From assembly GCA_036365455.1 (NCBI GenBank), contig JAWQUS010000007.1, forward strand, positions 16,880,001 to 16,944,000: a DNA stretch of 64,000 nt. Reading direction: 5' to 3'. The notes under the pieces are model-generated. The model made no database searches. It saw only the letters and a list, made by a program, of their open reading frames with translations, and was not told where the DNA came from. Shown here piece after piece: positions 44,073-56,215 of this stretch (position 1 is its first letter; each line of letters starts with the position of its first letter). The stretch comes from Macrosoma leucophasiata. Taxonomy: Eukaryota; Arthropoda; Insecta; Lepidoptera; Hedylidae. The translations under genes were made by a program, and so were the position numbers.

Positions 44073-47000
44073 TCTGCGTTCTTAAAAGCTGCGTTGTGTC
44101 GTCGATGTTAAAATGCATTCCGTAGTGCTCTTCAAGAAAAATAAGTTTCTTGTTACTTAAAATATAGTCAAAACGATAACAGCCTTCACAAATATACTCA
44201 TTGTATACAATAGTGATAGACAGGAAAGAAATTCGTTTGAACAAACATGGTCCAAACAAAAAAAAATCTCACAACGCTAATTAAACAACACAGGCCGCGT
44301 CTGATCGTTTCGATCGTGCGAAGTTGACGGAAAGCGGTCCTGTTCGCAAAAACCGCAAGCAAATTTGCACTGACGTAACATTGTAGAGACAACTGCCGCC
44401 GCGGAGGCACAAAGTAATTAGATAGATGTTGTACTGTTCACTTGTTCAGCGCTTTTCCAATGAACGGTCGGTCGCTCTTGTTTAATTGCGGCCAAAACCG
44501 TAACGGACATCGGGTCGTTTTTGTCCAACCCCAATGAGACGAGCCACGCGTCCTTTAATGAACCGCTCCTATGCACGGGCGACCGAAACCTTGATGCCCC
44601 TACGTTATCACAACTTGGCTTTTAAATGTTTTGGGTTAGCTTTTCCAATGTCATTTGATTTTGTGTGTTCTTAAGTAGAAGTGTCTTGCGGTTTTATCTG
44701 CGGGGTAATGGCTTCCTTACTTTCGCTTGCATGATGACTGCCTCCTTGAGGATCATAACTTCATACATCTGTATTATCTATGATAGATATAACCTAGGTA
44801 CTCAGTATATTGGTCTAAAATACAAAAAAACTTTATTCTGATAGAATCAACAATTTTGATTATCACATTGACGATGATGATAACATTGACTCGTTCCGAT
44901 AGAGAAAGTAACAAACACAGTTTTGTAATAAGTATAGATTTCAGATGAAAAAGTTACAACTTAATTTAACCTTAATAAAGTCAGCTACTTAAATGCAAAG
45001 GTAAAATAATAATTGTTTTTATGTACATTTTACCCATTTTCTTTTCTAATAACACTATAACTTTGCCCGTTTTGAATGAATGTCTAACTTCCAATACCAA
45101 CTTTGTTTCACAGGCTTGTCATAACATAACTCAACTGCAAACGCACATCTTTACTAAAGGTAAAAGAACAAGTATTATCAAGGTAATTACACGAGTCTGT
45201 GAAGTAATTCAACTGAAAGTTCGACTCTGATTCAAAGTGAAGTCCTAGTGCGTTCTGTGAAATTCACTCTAAATCAATTGAACTATATAAGAATCGACTT
45301 CTTTATAATTAATCTTACAATGAAAACTGAAATAAACATATTGTATCTAGTGTCATGTAGACACTCCCAGACATTCCGATGTTCTCCACGTAAATACATT
45401 TTCCCTAGAAACGAATTTGCCCGAATCGGATACCTCATGTAATTTCACCTTCTCGCGCCAACAGACACTCGAGCACGCATTAAAGTTTTTGCCCGCGCCT
45501 ATTCACGTTTAATTTTCCGAATTCAATTTTACAACCCATTCATTCAGGGGTGTTTCGCAAATACTTTGTTTAATTGACATCCGAAGCTTCCAACTTCGTG
45601 TCGGGTAAGCTATAAATTATTCATCTGCAGTAGTTGAGAGACGACAACAACCGGGTATACTGGGTATCTATTTCGGTCTGAGTATCACACGTTTTCGCAA
45701 TCACGTCGCCGTGCATCGATGCTTCCGATGCAACGCCCGATATGTATTGACTCGATATAGAATGTCTCGGCTCTGTAAATGGTAATTAATCAATGTTTAT
45801 CGTTAATGATGACAGGAATCAGTAGTACACCCGTAGTGAAAAGTGAGAGACCCGACACGTCCAAACGCGGGTCCGCAACGTCACGCGATATTAATTTGTC
45901 ATAAACATTTGATACAACAATCGTGGGTCGCCTGCATTATCCGCCCGACGGCTAAGTTTTGAGAAATTACTACGCTCACACCTATTGAAATAAATAATGG
46001 TGTTTACAGTGTAGTATTTAACTTAAAAAGTCACTTTACGTCTTAACGAGCGTCGAACTCGTTGCACTTAGAAGCTTTCCGTCAAGGTGTCAAACAGTAC
46101 TTCCCTCAGTCGGTTCTCGCTTGTCATCGTCGACGCCCGCTCCTGCGGCATTACGTTTTTTTACACAAAAAAAAGTAAATCGTGACGCAGTGAAATTTTA
46201 CGAAGTGGAGAACATAACAGCTGAGGGGCGTCAGTCAAATATTTTCCAAGGTAACTCGTTTGTAGGGTTGAAACAAAGAGGCGCAGTTCCGAAACAATCA
46301 AATTAATTTTCTCCGTTGTTGTTTAATTAGCGTCGACTCTTGGATGGCTCGGCGGGCGGCCGGTGTTTATCATCGGAAACAATCGCAACCCTCCACAGTC
46401 TCCACACCCCGCACGCCGCTTCAACGAAACCCATTATTATCAAAGTCGAGACTTTACACCGAAGCAACTTTGATTCGTCACTCCTACCGGCATTATTGTT
46501 ATTAGCGACATTGTTTAACCTAATTGACTTGGCGGTAACAAATCGCGAGACACCGCAAATTTTGCTATACCTTTGTCTGTAACATCTTATTAACAACATT
46601 GGATTGCGGTTCAATAGAATGTAATTGGCGTTATCTTCGGGACACAAATATTTGTCTATAAATCCCTCGCTATAAAGCGATCGATGTAGATTGTTATAAA
46701 AATACTCGTGGTCGGCGCGCGGTAAAATATGAAACTGTATAGCTTTGTGTGAAACCTTACCGAGTTAATCTGAAGCCTTATTTAATTAAATTGTAGCCGT
46801 GGATGGACGTTACCACAGACCATTCCCGAGTCAACTGCCTTCCTGTTCGGACTACTTGAAATGGTGTTTATTTAAGTTGTTACATTATTTTTTTTATCAA
46901 ATATCTTGTTGGATTCTTCGGTATTAGGTGAGCGTTTGTGTTTCATAGCTGTTTGTTGTTTCCTTGTTTATTCGGCGAAATGAAATATTTTTCTTTTCAA

Positions 47001-47269
47001 TGTAATTTTGCGTCGTTGAATCTTTTTTTGGGGTTCCGTAGCCTACAGTTTCGTTCCCTACAGTACCGTAGCCTGCCTGTCCTTATCAAAGCTCGTAGAC
47101 TCTTAATACCAGAAAACTTACACTTTACACGAATGTACACAATAAGCTACGCGGAGAAAGTCGTGCAATAAAATCTTGGCAAACATTTTTTTTTGGGTAC
47201 CTACCCTGTGATTTAATTGGGGATGCAATTTTTTTTCACGCGTATCATATCATTGTAGAGTAGCGTTGG
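44073..47269. other. Unique sequence with GC-rich islands
   Basis: GC/CpG-rich stretches lie at 44280-44600, 45430-45960 and 46050-46650. Several contain TTTAATTA/TTAATTG words. Open frames there show no domain. No repeat family is recognised. Confidence 0.35.
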
Positions 47270-47438
47270 GTAGGTCCATTAAAATTTTTGGGGTTTGAGA
47301 AGATACATTTTCGATTAAACGATCTGTTTGTGAAATATTTTGCTTCATAGTGCTAATTTTTGTTAAAGTCAAACTTCTACCAGCTGAGAACGGCACAATT
47401 TACGCTGCGTGGCCCGACACGCACTTGGCCGGTTTTTA
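47270..47438 (-). repeat. Family C repeat, inverted copy
   Basis: The plus strand ends 'gcgtggcccgacacgcacttggccggtttttaa', the reverse complement of the family C start seen at 17690. The inner part is diverged. Confidence 0.55.
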
Positions 47439-47845
47439 ATGTACTAGCCAACTACATTAGTTGGAACGAAAACGTCTCCGTGTCTTACGAATTTTCAAAT
47501 CCTTTCTTTTCCCTGTAATAGTTCCGACATTAATGTGAAATAAAAAAACTAGTTCGCCTCGGTTTGCACGTCGGGTCGGTCTGCAGCGGCATCTAATCTA
47601 ATTATCCACTACTTTAAAAAAAAAACTGCGAGTGTGGCGTAATAGTGGGTATTTCCTTCATTCTTCCTTTAAGAAATTCTAAAACTTCCCAGCCATGGAA
47701 CGTTAGTTTGAATTAATAGCTATACTCTATACTTAATATTATAAAGAGGTACAGTCTCTTTGTTTGTATGTAAAAGGTTAAGGCGATATCCGTTGCACCC
47801 TTGCGAACCCAGGGAGGGCCGATAGTAATAAAAAAAAACAAACAA
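47439..47845. other. Unique sequence with a family D fragment
   Basis: Positions 47721-47820 ('atacttaatattataaag' then 'agtctctttgtttgtatgtaaaagg') look like a degraded family D start. The rest is unrecognised. Confidence 0.35.
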
Positions 47846-48138
47846 TTTTTTTTTTTTTTTATGTTATGGAAGTGGTAAACAAGCATGCAGTTCACGTTGA
47901 TGTTAAGTGATGACTGCAGCCTATAGACACCCACACAAAGACTAAGGTCAAAATGCAGATGCGTTACCACTCCTGAGGCCTAAGGTGTTACGCCTCTGTG
48001 CCGGAAATTACAGGGCCGTACATTACCACCTGACGGGAACACGATAGTGCTGAACACTACCATTTAGCGGCAAGTATATTAGGTAATGCGGTGGTGCCTA
48101 CGCCCGCGAGCTCCGTCACTGGAGCTCTACCACCAGTA
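47846..48138 (-). repeat. Family A retroposon, best-preserved full-length copy
   Basis: On the minus strand it runs from TACTGGTGGTAGAGCTCC to GAACTGCATGCTTGTTTACC, ending 'acttccataacat' plus an A tail of about 15 (T-run 47846-47860 on the plus strand). All internal blocks are present. A degraded copy in the opposite orientation begins 385 bp to the right. Confidence 0.92.
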
Positions 48139-48522
48139 AAAAAATTGAGGTACAGGACAATATTGAATGTATACGTACTCTGCATACGTTTTAGGACAAT
48201 ATTGATTGTATAGTTAGTAGCAGTCCGACAACATTTCCCGCCCACTCTATAACACCGCCGCGCTTGTAAGGCTTCACCCTTATAACGAGGCAAGATTCAC
48301 TTTTTCCCAAAGGTTAAACCATTAAAATAATCTCGTTTAAGGCCGGTTACTAATGAGTTTTATCCGAAAAAATAAAGAATATCGCACAACCTTCAAACGA
48401 AATGTAATATTTATGTTTCTCTTATCAGTATTTGCATTATTAATTTGCGTTTTATTTTTTGGCGTGTTGCGAGTAAGAACAGTTTATCCTTAAATTTATG
48501 CAGCGTCCACAATCAGGTTTTT

Positions 48523-48675
48523 ACTGATGGTAGAGCTCCAGTGACAAGCTCGAGGGCGAAGGCACATAATATACTTGCTGCTAAATATTAATAGTGGTAG
48601 GTACCTAAAGCATGACTCCGTATTATCCGACGCAGACGTAAAAACTTAGGCCACAAGAGTGGCATGGCGGTCATC
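48523..48675 (+). repeat. Family A retroposon, degraded subfamily copy
   Basis: The 5' end 'actgatggtagagctccagtgacaagctcgagggcgaaggcac' shares the 'ctcgagggcgaaggcac' variant with the copy at 16571. The remainder is decayed but keeps 'ttgctgctaaat' and 'aggccacaagagtggca'. Confidence 0.6.
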
Positions 48676-48813
48676 ATCTTTATTATAGTAAAATAAAATT
48701 CATTTATTTGCATTAATTAGGGTATACAATGATGGAAAACACAAATAGTCACAATCCTATTAACCATAAGAATAGCATGCAAATGCTTTACATTAGTAAT
48801 CAATATGAATCTA

Positions 48814-49795
48814 TTAGGTTGGGGAAAAAGTTTCTTCGCATTTTTTAAGATAATTCAAAACATTTTTTAATATAGTTTGTTTAAATTTAACTAAAGTATG
48901 TATGTACCATTTTGTTCGATAACCATTTGCCATCTTGTAGGTAGTGACATGATCCCATTGTTATAAAAATTTTGGGACTTCTCATCAAAATACCGCGACA
49001 AGTGGATTTGGCAGTCCTCTCGTGATGTTAAGCTAACATTGCATAAAGAATTCTGAAGAGACCGAAACAGGTGGAAATCTGAAGGTGCAAGGTCAGGACT
49101 ATACGGCGGATGCATTAACACCTCCCAGCCAATCTCTCTTAATTTTTGCTGAGTGGCTATAGATGTGTGAGGTCTAGCGTTATCATGATGAAACACCACA
49201 CCCCTTCTGTTGATCAATTCCGGCCGCTTTCTCTCAACTTCTTGCTTTAATCTCATCAGTTGTTCGCAGTAGAGTTCAGATCGATTTTTTTTTGTACCCA
49301 GCTTTTTTCAAATGCGCCAAAACTGTTTTGTGATCAATTCTCAGTTCTTCAGCTACGTCGTCACTACTGATATGTCGATCTTGCTCCACTTTTTCAAAAA
49401 TGGCATCCATTTTATCCATAATAGGGCGCGACCAGAACGAGGTGCATCTATGACATCAAAATTTCCGGATTGAAAACGCTTAAACCAAATTTGTGCTACT
49501 CTCACAGACACTGCACTAGGTCCATAAACATCGCATTTTTCGCGGCTTGCGTTTCATTTTTACCTTTTTTGTAGTAAAATTTTAAAATGTATCGAATTTC
49601 TTCATTAGATTCACTCATCTTGACAGTACGAAAAAAAAATGAAAATCACACATTTGCCTCATTTGAATTTGGAATTATGTTCTTTACAATTTTAACTTTC
49701 AATGATACCAAAACCAGCCACAAATACTACAGCCAAAGAGATTTTATTACAAGTTCATACATACTATAATGCGAAAAGACTTTTTCCCCAACTAA
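48814..49795 (-). mobile_element. Mariner element with intact ends and an internal deletion
   Basis: The terminal repeats are TTAGGTTGGGGAAAAAG (from 48814) and CTTTTTCCCCAACTAA (to 49795), matching inverted over about 28 bp apart from a few differences. The left end is preceded by TA, the mariner target; the right flank no longer shows it. The element is 982 bp against about 1.3 kb for full-length mariners, so roughly 0.3 kb is missing, all inside the transposase gene. With both ends kept, it could in principle have been mobilised in trans. Confidence 0.9.
48891..49618 (-). pseudogene. Mariner transposase pseudogene
   Basis: Transposase, DD34D type. The start codon is at 49618 (MSESNEEIRYILKFYYKKGK), followed by N-terminal DNA-binding helix-turn-helix sequence (VRVAQIWFKRFQSGNFDV, then DDVAEELRI) in shifting frames: at least two frameshifts are visible, near 49535 and 49425. 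At about 49281-49292 the sequence jumps from HLKKAGYKKK directly to SELYCEQL, removing more than 100 residues including the first catalytic aspartate. The C-terminal part, from 49256 to the stop at 48891, is open and keeps the second aspartate in HHDNARPHT and the third in SPDLAPSD, 34 residues apart. The enzyme cannot be active. Confidence 0.9.
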
Positions 49796-51052
49796 ATTGA
49801 GGTATTAAGAATAATATTGAAGAAAAATATATTAATATAGTCACTTACCATCAATGCTAAAAAGAATTGTGCTTGTTCATCGAATTTCATGTCAGAAAAA
49901 AAAACCATGACGATTAGCGAAGGTCGTCGGTATTGTTAATGTTCTCGAATAATTTTATTAAGACGACCAAGAGTGCATTCGCTAAGACGAATCTTCAAAA
50001 CTCGCACGCGTAAAAGAAAGGCATGTGTTAGTGTCTCACCCCGGCACGACCTGACCTGATCCTGTGACCTCGCCATGATATATTCCCTTCATACGACTAA
50101 CCTGTTTTATGGGATTAATGCGGCAAACGCCGTGCTAGACACGATAACCGCTACCCACTTGAATACGTTAATTTGTGTTGGAAATTAAACCATTTTATTC
50201 AAATGCTCTAGAAATGTTTATGATATGAATGTTACGAAACAATTTACGTAAAAGGTAACTGGCTAATAACATTTTCACTGTTAGGTAATAATAGGTGGTG
50301 CGTAATTGAGCAACAGTAATTAGTTGAAGTATTGGTTATAAAAACACTTTTTATTCGATCCTCATTATGAACATTTTCTAAAAAACGGAAAATAATAAAA
50401 GAGCACATAATTTCTAATACAAGTATAAAGGATTTCCATGCAAAGTATACTATGCAATGGACTGATAGATACCTACGTAAGTGATTGCATAGAAGATTTT
50501 ATATTAAATAACATTTACTCATCGGATGTCTAGAGGGATCCCTAATAGAGATGAATCTGAAAATAAGCTAAACCTCATGATAAATTTTTATTCAAGCCGC
50601 GAAGGAAGCCTTCAAAAATAATACAATCTGTCCGTACATCTTGTCATCGATGTGTTCCACATAACGTAGGTAGGTAGGTACTCGCGTGCGCCGCTCTGGA
50701 AAATGTGCTACTTAATATTCGCCGAGGTGTTTTATCGCGTCAATTTTGTAAAATGTGTATCTCTTGTCATGCCACCACCGTGTAAAGTATGGTAACATAT
50801 TGCTAGTTTATTTTGTACTAAACTAGTAGGCGACCGTAGTATTTGTAACGAGGTTAGTTTATGATAGCTGCGATAACAGATAACCCGCGGTGGTACACGA
50901 TTTTCGGGAAGCCGGATTTGCATAGGATAATGGTGGCGTGACGATGTGAACTTGCAATATGGACTTGCACTTGATGACTCGCGATATATTGGATTAGCTG
51001 AAGGCAGTCAACTGGAATGTTCTGGCTAGATGTCGGATTAAACGACTCGTAT
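49796..51052. other. AT-rich unique sequence
   Basis: No gene or recognised repeat. The minus-strand open frame 50732-50923 has no recognisable domain. Confidence 0.4.
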
Positions 51053-51463
51053 GGCCCGGTATCCACCAAAGCGGAGAGGAGAGGTGACGAGATATGGCGC
51101 AAAGCTGGCAGGTTATATCCACCTAAGCGGAGGGAGAAGTGTAGCGGAGAGGAGATGTGAGCTTTGTGTAGCAGAGATTTGATGTGAGCTGCGAGAGATC
51201 GAAACCAGTCAAGATCGGCCGGCCGGGCAGCGCCCGCTACGCCGCTTGTTCGCCCGATTAGACGCTTCTCCACTCTGCCGCGCCGCTTGCTCGCTTGCCG
51301 CACAAAAATCTATAGAAAAATGAGACATCTCTCCTCTCCTCTCCGCTTGATCCATTTCCACGCGAGCTTAGCGGAGAAGAGATGTGGAAATCACGAAATC
51401 GGGTTAGTTTATACAAACACATCTCTCGTCTCCTCTCCTCTCCGCTTTGGTGGATACCGGGCC
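51053..51463. repeat. MITE family G: 411-bp element with long inverted ends and internal GCGGAGAGGAGA repeats
   Basis: The left end GGCCCGGTATCCACCAAAGC (from 51053) and the right end GCTTTGGTGGATACCGGGCC (to 51463) are perfect inverted repeats, extending through GGAGAGGAGAGG/CCTCTCCTCTCC and beyond with one small gap. The word GCGGAGAGGAGA or its complement occurs about five times (near 51070, 51138, 51335, 51374 with one change, and 51440), like subterminal transposase-binding repeats. The 149-codon minus-strand frame 50854-51303 reads through it and is not a gene. No clear target-site duplication is seen. Confidence 0.8.
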
Positions 51464-52746
51464 TAAGTCTCGTAACTTCAACGCGGAGGAAAATGCCAAT
51501 GGAAACATTTCGTTATTTTAATGAAACTTTGTAATTACTTGGGTAGGTAAGTAACGTTGCTTCCTCGCTGATTATGTGATAATGATGCAAACAATGACTT
51601 TGTCTGGTATTATCCGTGAGTCATAGATGTAAATTATCTTATCTGTGTATAATTGTGACATGGCGTAAGATTTCATCCGGCATTGGATTTCTAATTATGA
51701 AAATCTGATTACCTATTGTTCTGATAAATTAATAAGAATATTTTTAATGAATGAACTTACTGGTGAACTTACATTCGACGCGATTTATTGTTTACATGTT
51801 GAACTCGTGCCTCGACACTTTCAGCCTTGCACGGATTTTTAGAGCTAAGATCCTTCCTTACTATTTTATTTCATTGAAACTGAAGTATAATACCTACAAT
51901 ATGTGGTGACATTTAGGCGATATTTATGTTCAAGGTCTTATGCAAATGAAATAGACCATGTTGGTAATATAATTAATGGTAATTGGCACTAATGGACATC
52001 TCAATACAAACGCGTTTACTGGCTAATGCTGTAATAGCTCTGTGGCAGTAATTACTGTACCATAAATTAAGAACGATGCCTGTCCATATGTTCAGCGACC
52101 GGAACTACTATAAATGAATATTGTGCACAATAACTGAGCCATCAATAATTCAAGCCGCGAATTTACATTTCGGGGCTATCGGATCGGTGTCCCCGTAAAA
52201 CAGAAAAACGAAACGCAGATAGAGACAAGCAGTGAATTCGCAACTCGGAAATGCGGTCAAAACTGGAAACTCAATGATGATAATTGGTAAGGGGGTGGAA
52301 GCGGGTAGGGTCGGTGGGTGCGGGGCGGGAGGGCGCTCGCGTGCCTGATGTATGCGCCGCCGCCGCGACGCCAGACCCGCCGGCGCCGCGACGCCGCCCC
52401 ACAATGCAGATATACCGTGCACCAGGCCCTAGCCTAGCCGCCTAGCCTCCTCGACGCCTTACCGCCACCACGCCACCACGCGAACACTACCCCACAACAC
52501 AACAAATGCCGCTTTGCTGCCAAAATCACCAATTTACTATACCCTCCGTTATGCTTTCTGTCTTGTTTTTTTTTCGTGCAGTCTTTTTCAAATTGCCTCT
52601 CTATCAACGATTTTGTGTTCCGTGAACAAAATGTCATGAAGATTAACGGTAGCTCCATTGCATTTAAGCGTCTCAAAAAGTTACAAGAAGTCAAGTCTTT
52701 CTATGTGTATTACACGCTGGACTAATGTAGAGTATATCGTATATAG
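51464..52746. other. Unique sequence; GC-rich block at 52140-52520
   Basis: Positions 52140-52520 are GC-rich with strong strand asymmetry (purine-rich then 'cgccgccgccgcgacg'). Minus-strand open frames at 52150-52422 and 52434-52694 are Pro/Ala/Arg-rich and compositional. A splice-acceptor look-alike (T8CGTGCAG) lies near 52570. No gene is supported. Confidence 0.35.
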
Positions 52747-52836
52747 GTATGTATCTACACGCCAAGTACCTTACGGGGTAGGCAGAGAGTGTGGAGCGCC
52801 AAATAGCGTTCTTACACACCTCTCGCCTCATTAGGT
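52747..52836 (-). repeat. LINE 3'-end fragment, same family as 13.6 kb
   Basis: The plus strand reads 'gtatctacacgccaagtaccttacggggtaggcagagagtgtggagcgcc', the diverged complement of the last coding bases and tail of the LINE at 13602. It loses similarity by about 52836. Confidence 0.7.
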
Positions 52837-55800
52837 ATAGGTAACCATGTCTAATTAATCATTCGATAGAAATTGTTTAAATACTTTTGTAGGTACAATT
52901 ACAAAAACTTATATCGGACTACAGAATATAAGATAAGTATTTTTGGGCCATAAAAGATAGGTATAGATTAAAAACTTCTGAATTTAAGAATGTCTTTTTC
53001 CCACCTTAAAATATTTCCAGCGATCTATTCTCACAATGTTATCCCACAAACCAATGTTCAGAAAATAATTATGTTTCGAGTATTGCTTGAATAAATACGT
53101 ACGTGTCCTAGTTATAACGATATACAAATATGTGTAGTGACTACAAGCCTCTTCAATTTCAAAATTTGCCCTAGTGCTGGCCGACCGATCTGATTGATGT
53201 ATTGCGTAATGATGCGGGAAACTATTTCCTTCGCATTTCCTACACTCAATAAAACATCGAATATGCGTATTTATGTGTCCGCGTCAGTTTATTTGGGGCT
53301 TTGTCAATGCGACCCATAGTGCCGACTACACTTGAAAGACCGTCATTTGTCAAGATTACGGATGTTTGGGGATTGAGATATGAAAAGCGGTTATTGTTTT
53401 GAATATTTCCCTTTTTATGTGGCCTCGGTATTATGCGGTAGCTACTAGCTAGTATCCTCAATACAGACCCCATTATGTTTCCTAATGCGATTATCCTTAA
53501 TTCTATCTCGCTCCGACCTCCAGGAAAACATTCTTAACGTAACAAATAGTGCCCGTCACTCGCGATAGGCCGACTGTAAAACATGGGATCGTTTTAATTA
53601 AAATACGTGCTACGTTTCAGTGTTTGTTATTGTACTCGTAACAGAAATGTTATAAAAACTTAAAATTCGCGAGTATGATGACACAATTAGCACGTACAAA
53701 ACTCGTCAGTCACGGGTTGGCGCCGAGTGGCAATTACGGTATTTCATCCTCAATAAAAGTGCACTCAGGCGCCGCTAACGCCGGAGAAAGCTCCCCGTCG
53801 TCTATAAAGCTAATGTGGACGTATAAAGATTTAAATGACGGGTCGGGACGGGACGGCCCCGCGGTCACGCCGCGCCACCCGCCTCCTCGCAACACTTAAC
53901 ATTAACAAAAATAACTATAAGTACCAAACCATTTGAACGACAAACGCATTGCGAGATGTTATATAACCGTATTACACTTCATAAACAAACACTTATGGTA
54001 TATTTTACTGTTATCGCCGACAAATTGTTTAGAACTAAAAGAGAAAAAGTTTCCTCAAAGAAAGCTCATCTTTTACTTGGGCATGTCCTGGCCTTTAATA
54101 TTTAACTAGATTATAACTTTTGTAAACTTGTTTGTCGATTCTTTGCTTTATACACGTCGGGAATGCCCCGAGGCCTGCGTGTACATATTTTATGAACGCG
54201 CCTCGGATCTATTCCTTACAACTTTATAACACAGAGCGCGGTTTGTACGAGTGAATGCAATACACGGAACCGACAAGATTCCAATATCTAACTCATTAAT
54301 ATGTGTAAACTGCGAATAACGACAGTCGTAGAGCGTGTGAGCAAACATTTTGGCGCTATTAATCTGAGAATACTATGCTATATCGAGGCGCTGGAGGCGG
54401 CACATTTATTTTATGTGCCGGCAATGTTACATACGCCATAAAAGTCGTTAGGACGGCGTAACGTCTCGCCAGCATCTTGCCCGCTTTAATTATACCTATA
54501 GTTGTTGCGGCGCCGACAGCGCCCTTCCATATACGAGGAAGTGACACCGAATATACTGGCACATCCTCACTACATATAGAATTAAATAATTCATCTAAAG
54601 AGGCGAACATATAATATTATGCCAAATCGTGCAAATCGCATTTTTTTTAAGTCTGAAAAATCTACTTGGCTAATAAACATAGTCGTTTAAACAATATTAC
54701 CGTGATGAGCATTTTTTCTGCATCATTTTCCTTCTGCCGTTTTTTCCATAGTGATATCACAATTGGCACTAAAAAATGTTTCCACCTCTGTTTCGTCGTT
54801 TATCGCCTAACGATGTAGAAATAAAAATAACAAATCTTTAACTTATGCTGACAATATCTTTTGTATTTTTAAATTCAATAACACCATCGGCATAACCCAA
54901 AGACATTCTTATAATATCTTTGGCATAACCGTTCGCTATTCAAAACTACCATCGATTTATTTTATTCTTGTTATCACGATTATTATCCATCGACACTATA
55001 TTACCTACCTATGATATGTTTTGGATACAAATTTTGTGCGTATCCCACAGACTAATCAGGGTATGTCGTCGAAGGTGTGTCCAAAACATAATCGAGCTAT
55101 ATACAAATAAACATATAGTTCAAAGTCATCGAAGCATCTTAACGTCTTAAGTACGTTTTACGTACGTTATTTTTACAATTTTTAACACAGATACTTACGA
55201 CGTCGGTTCTGTATCAGTAGCGGACTTGCACCCCTAATACACGGGTTTCGACCGCGCCGCCAAATTAACCTTACACGGAGCAATAACATTCTGACACTTC
55301 CTAATGTATAGACACGTACACACAGTGCTTTGTATTCTGTATATTAGATTCTGCATAACACCCAAGTTTTGTTTTTACTTCCCTAAATTTATTACATTCG
55401 CGGCTTTGTGGGCTCAACAGGGGTTGGATATGGTAACTGTTAATATTATTGCGCTACATTATTTAAGACTTATAACTATGTGTGTCGGCTATCGTTTGTG
55501 TAGACGTGCTTTCGTTATAGTGTTACGTGACTTTTTTGCGGGTAATATTTAAATAGGTTTGTCGATTATTTTCTTTGTTATACTTTTTTATAGGCTGTTC
55601 TTACCTTGACAACTTCTCACCATAAGTCTGCCGTAATTATTAGCCTTACAGTCGACGAACACGAAACGGCGAAAAAGTAAACTTTTGTCTTTTGTCGTAA
55701 ATCATTGCGGCTAATAATGCTGTTGTGTAAAGAAATTTGATTTATGTGCGCATGTTTTACTGAGTTCCCGGATTTTAGTGAGTGGGATACGATGTACCGT

Positions 55801-56003
55801 GGGAAAGGCAACGTGCGACGCAGACTTAACTCGACGCCTAACTCGCATTCATTTATTCAGTTGAGCCTGTTTAGCGTGCACCATTGTATGAGATGACAAA
55901 GTTGTGAACACGCAACATATGTGTCGACAATAGAGAGGTTCTTCCACCCTTAGTAATAGTTGTTTGAAATTATCGTAGGCACCCCGCAACTCAATTTTTG
56001 TTT
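52837..56003. other. Unique sequence with GC-rich blocks
   Basis: GC-rich stretches lie at 53500-53580, 53690-53900 and 54160-54590. The rest is AT-rich. GGCATAACC occurs twice between 54888 and 54930. No gene or repeat family is recognised. Confidence 0.35.
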
Positions 56004-56068
56004 GAAAGAAGTAAAAAAGCATGTAAGTTTACATTGATGGTAAATTGCACGTTAACTGCAGCTTGAAA
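56004..56068 (-). repeat. Family A 3'-end fragment, degraded
   Basis: The plus strand 'aaaaagcatgtaagtttacattgatggtaaattg...gttaactgcagc' follows the order of the complement of the family A 3' end with many changes. Confidence 0.4.
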
Positions 56069-56083
56069 ATAATGATGATAGTT

Positions 56084-56215
56084 TAAAAACCGGCCAAGTG
56101 CGAGTCGGACTCGCGTTCGCAGGTTTCCGTAGTTACAATTAAGATTTTTTCTATGTTGTCTTTAATACCATACCTAGTCTTCTTATAGCTTTTCTTGTAA
56201 TCTATAGGTAAATAA
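56084..56215 (+). repeat. Family C repeat start
   Basis: AAAAACCGGCCAAGTGCGAG, then 'tcggactcgcgttcgcaggtttccgtagttac', is the best-preserved family C start in the window. The rest fades into unique sequence. Confidence 0.65.

Noticed and set aside
50854..51303. 149-codon minus-strand open frame
   Set aside because: It runs through the left half of the family G MITE and its flank and has no recognisable domain.
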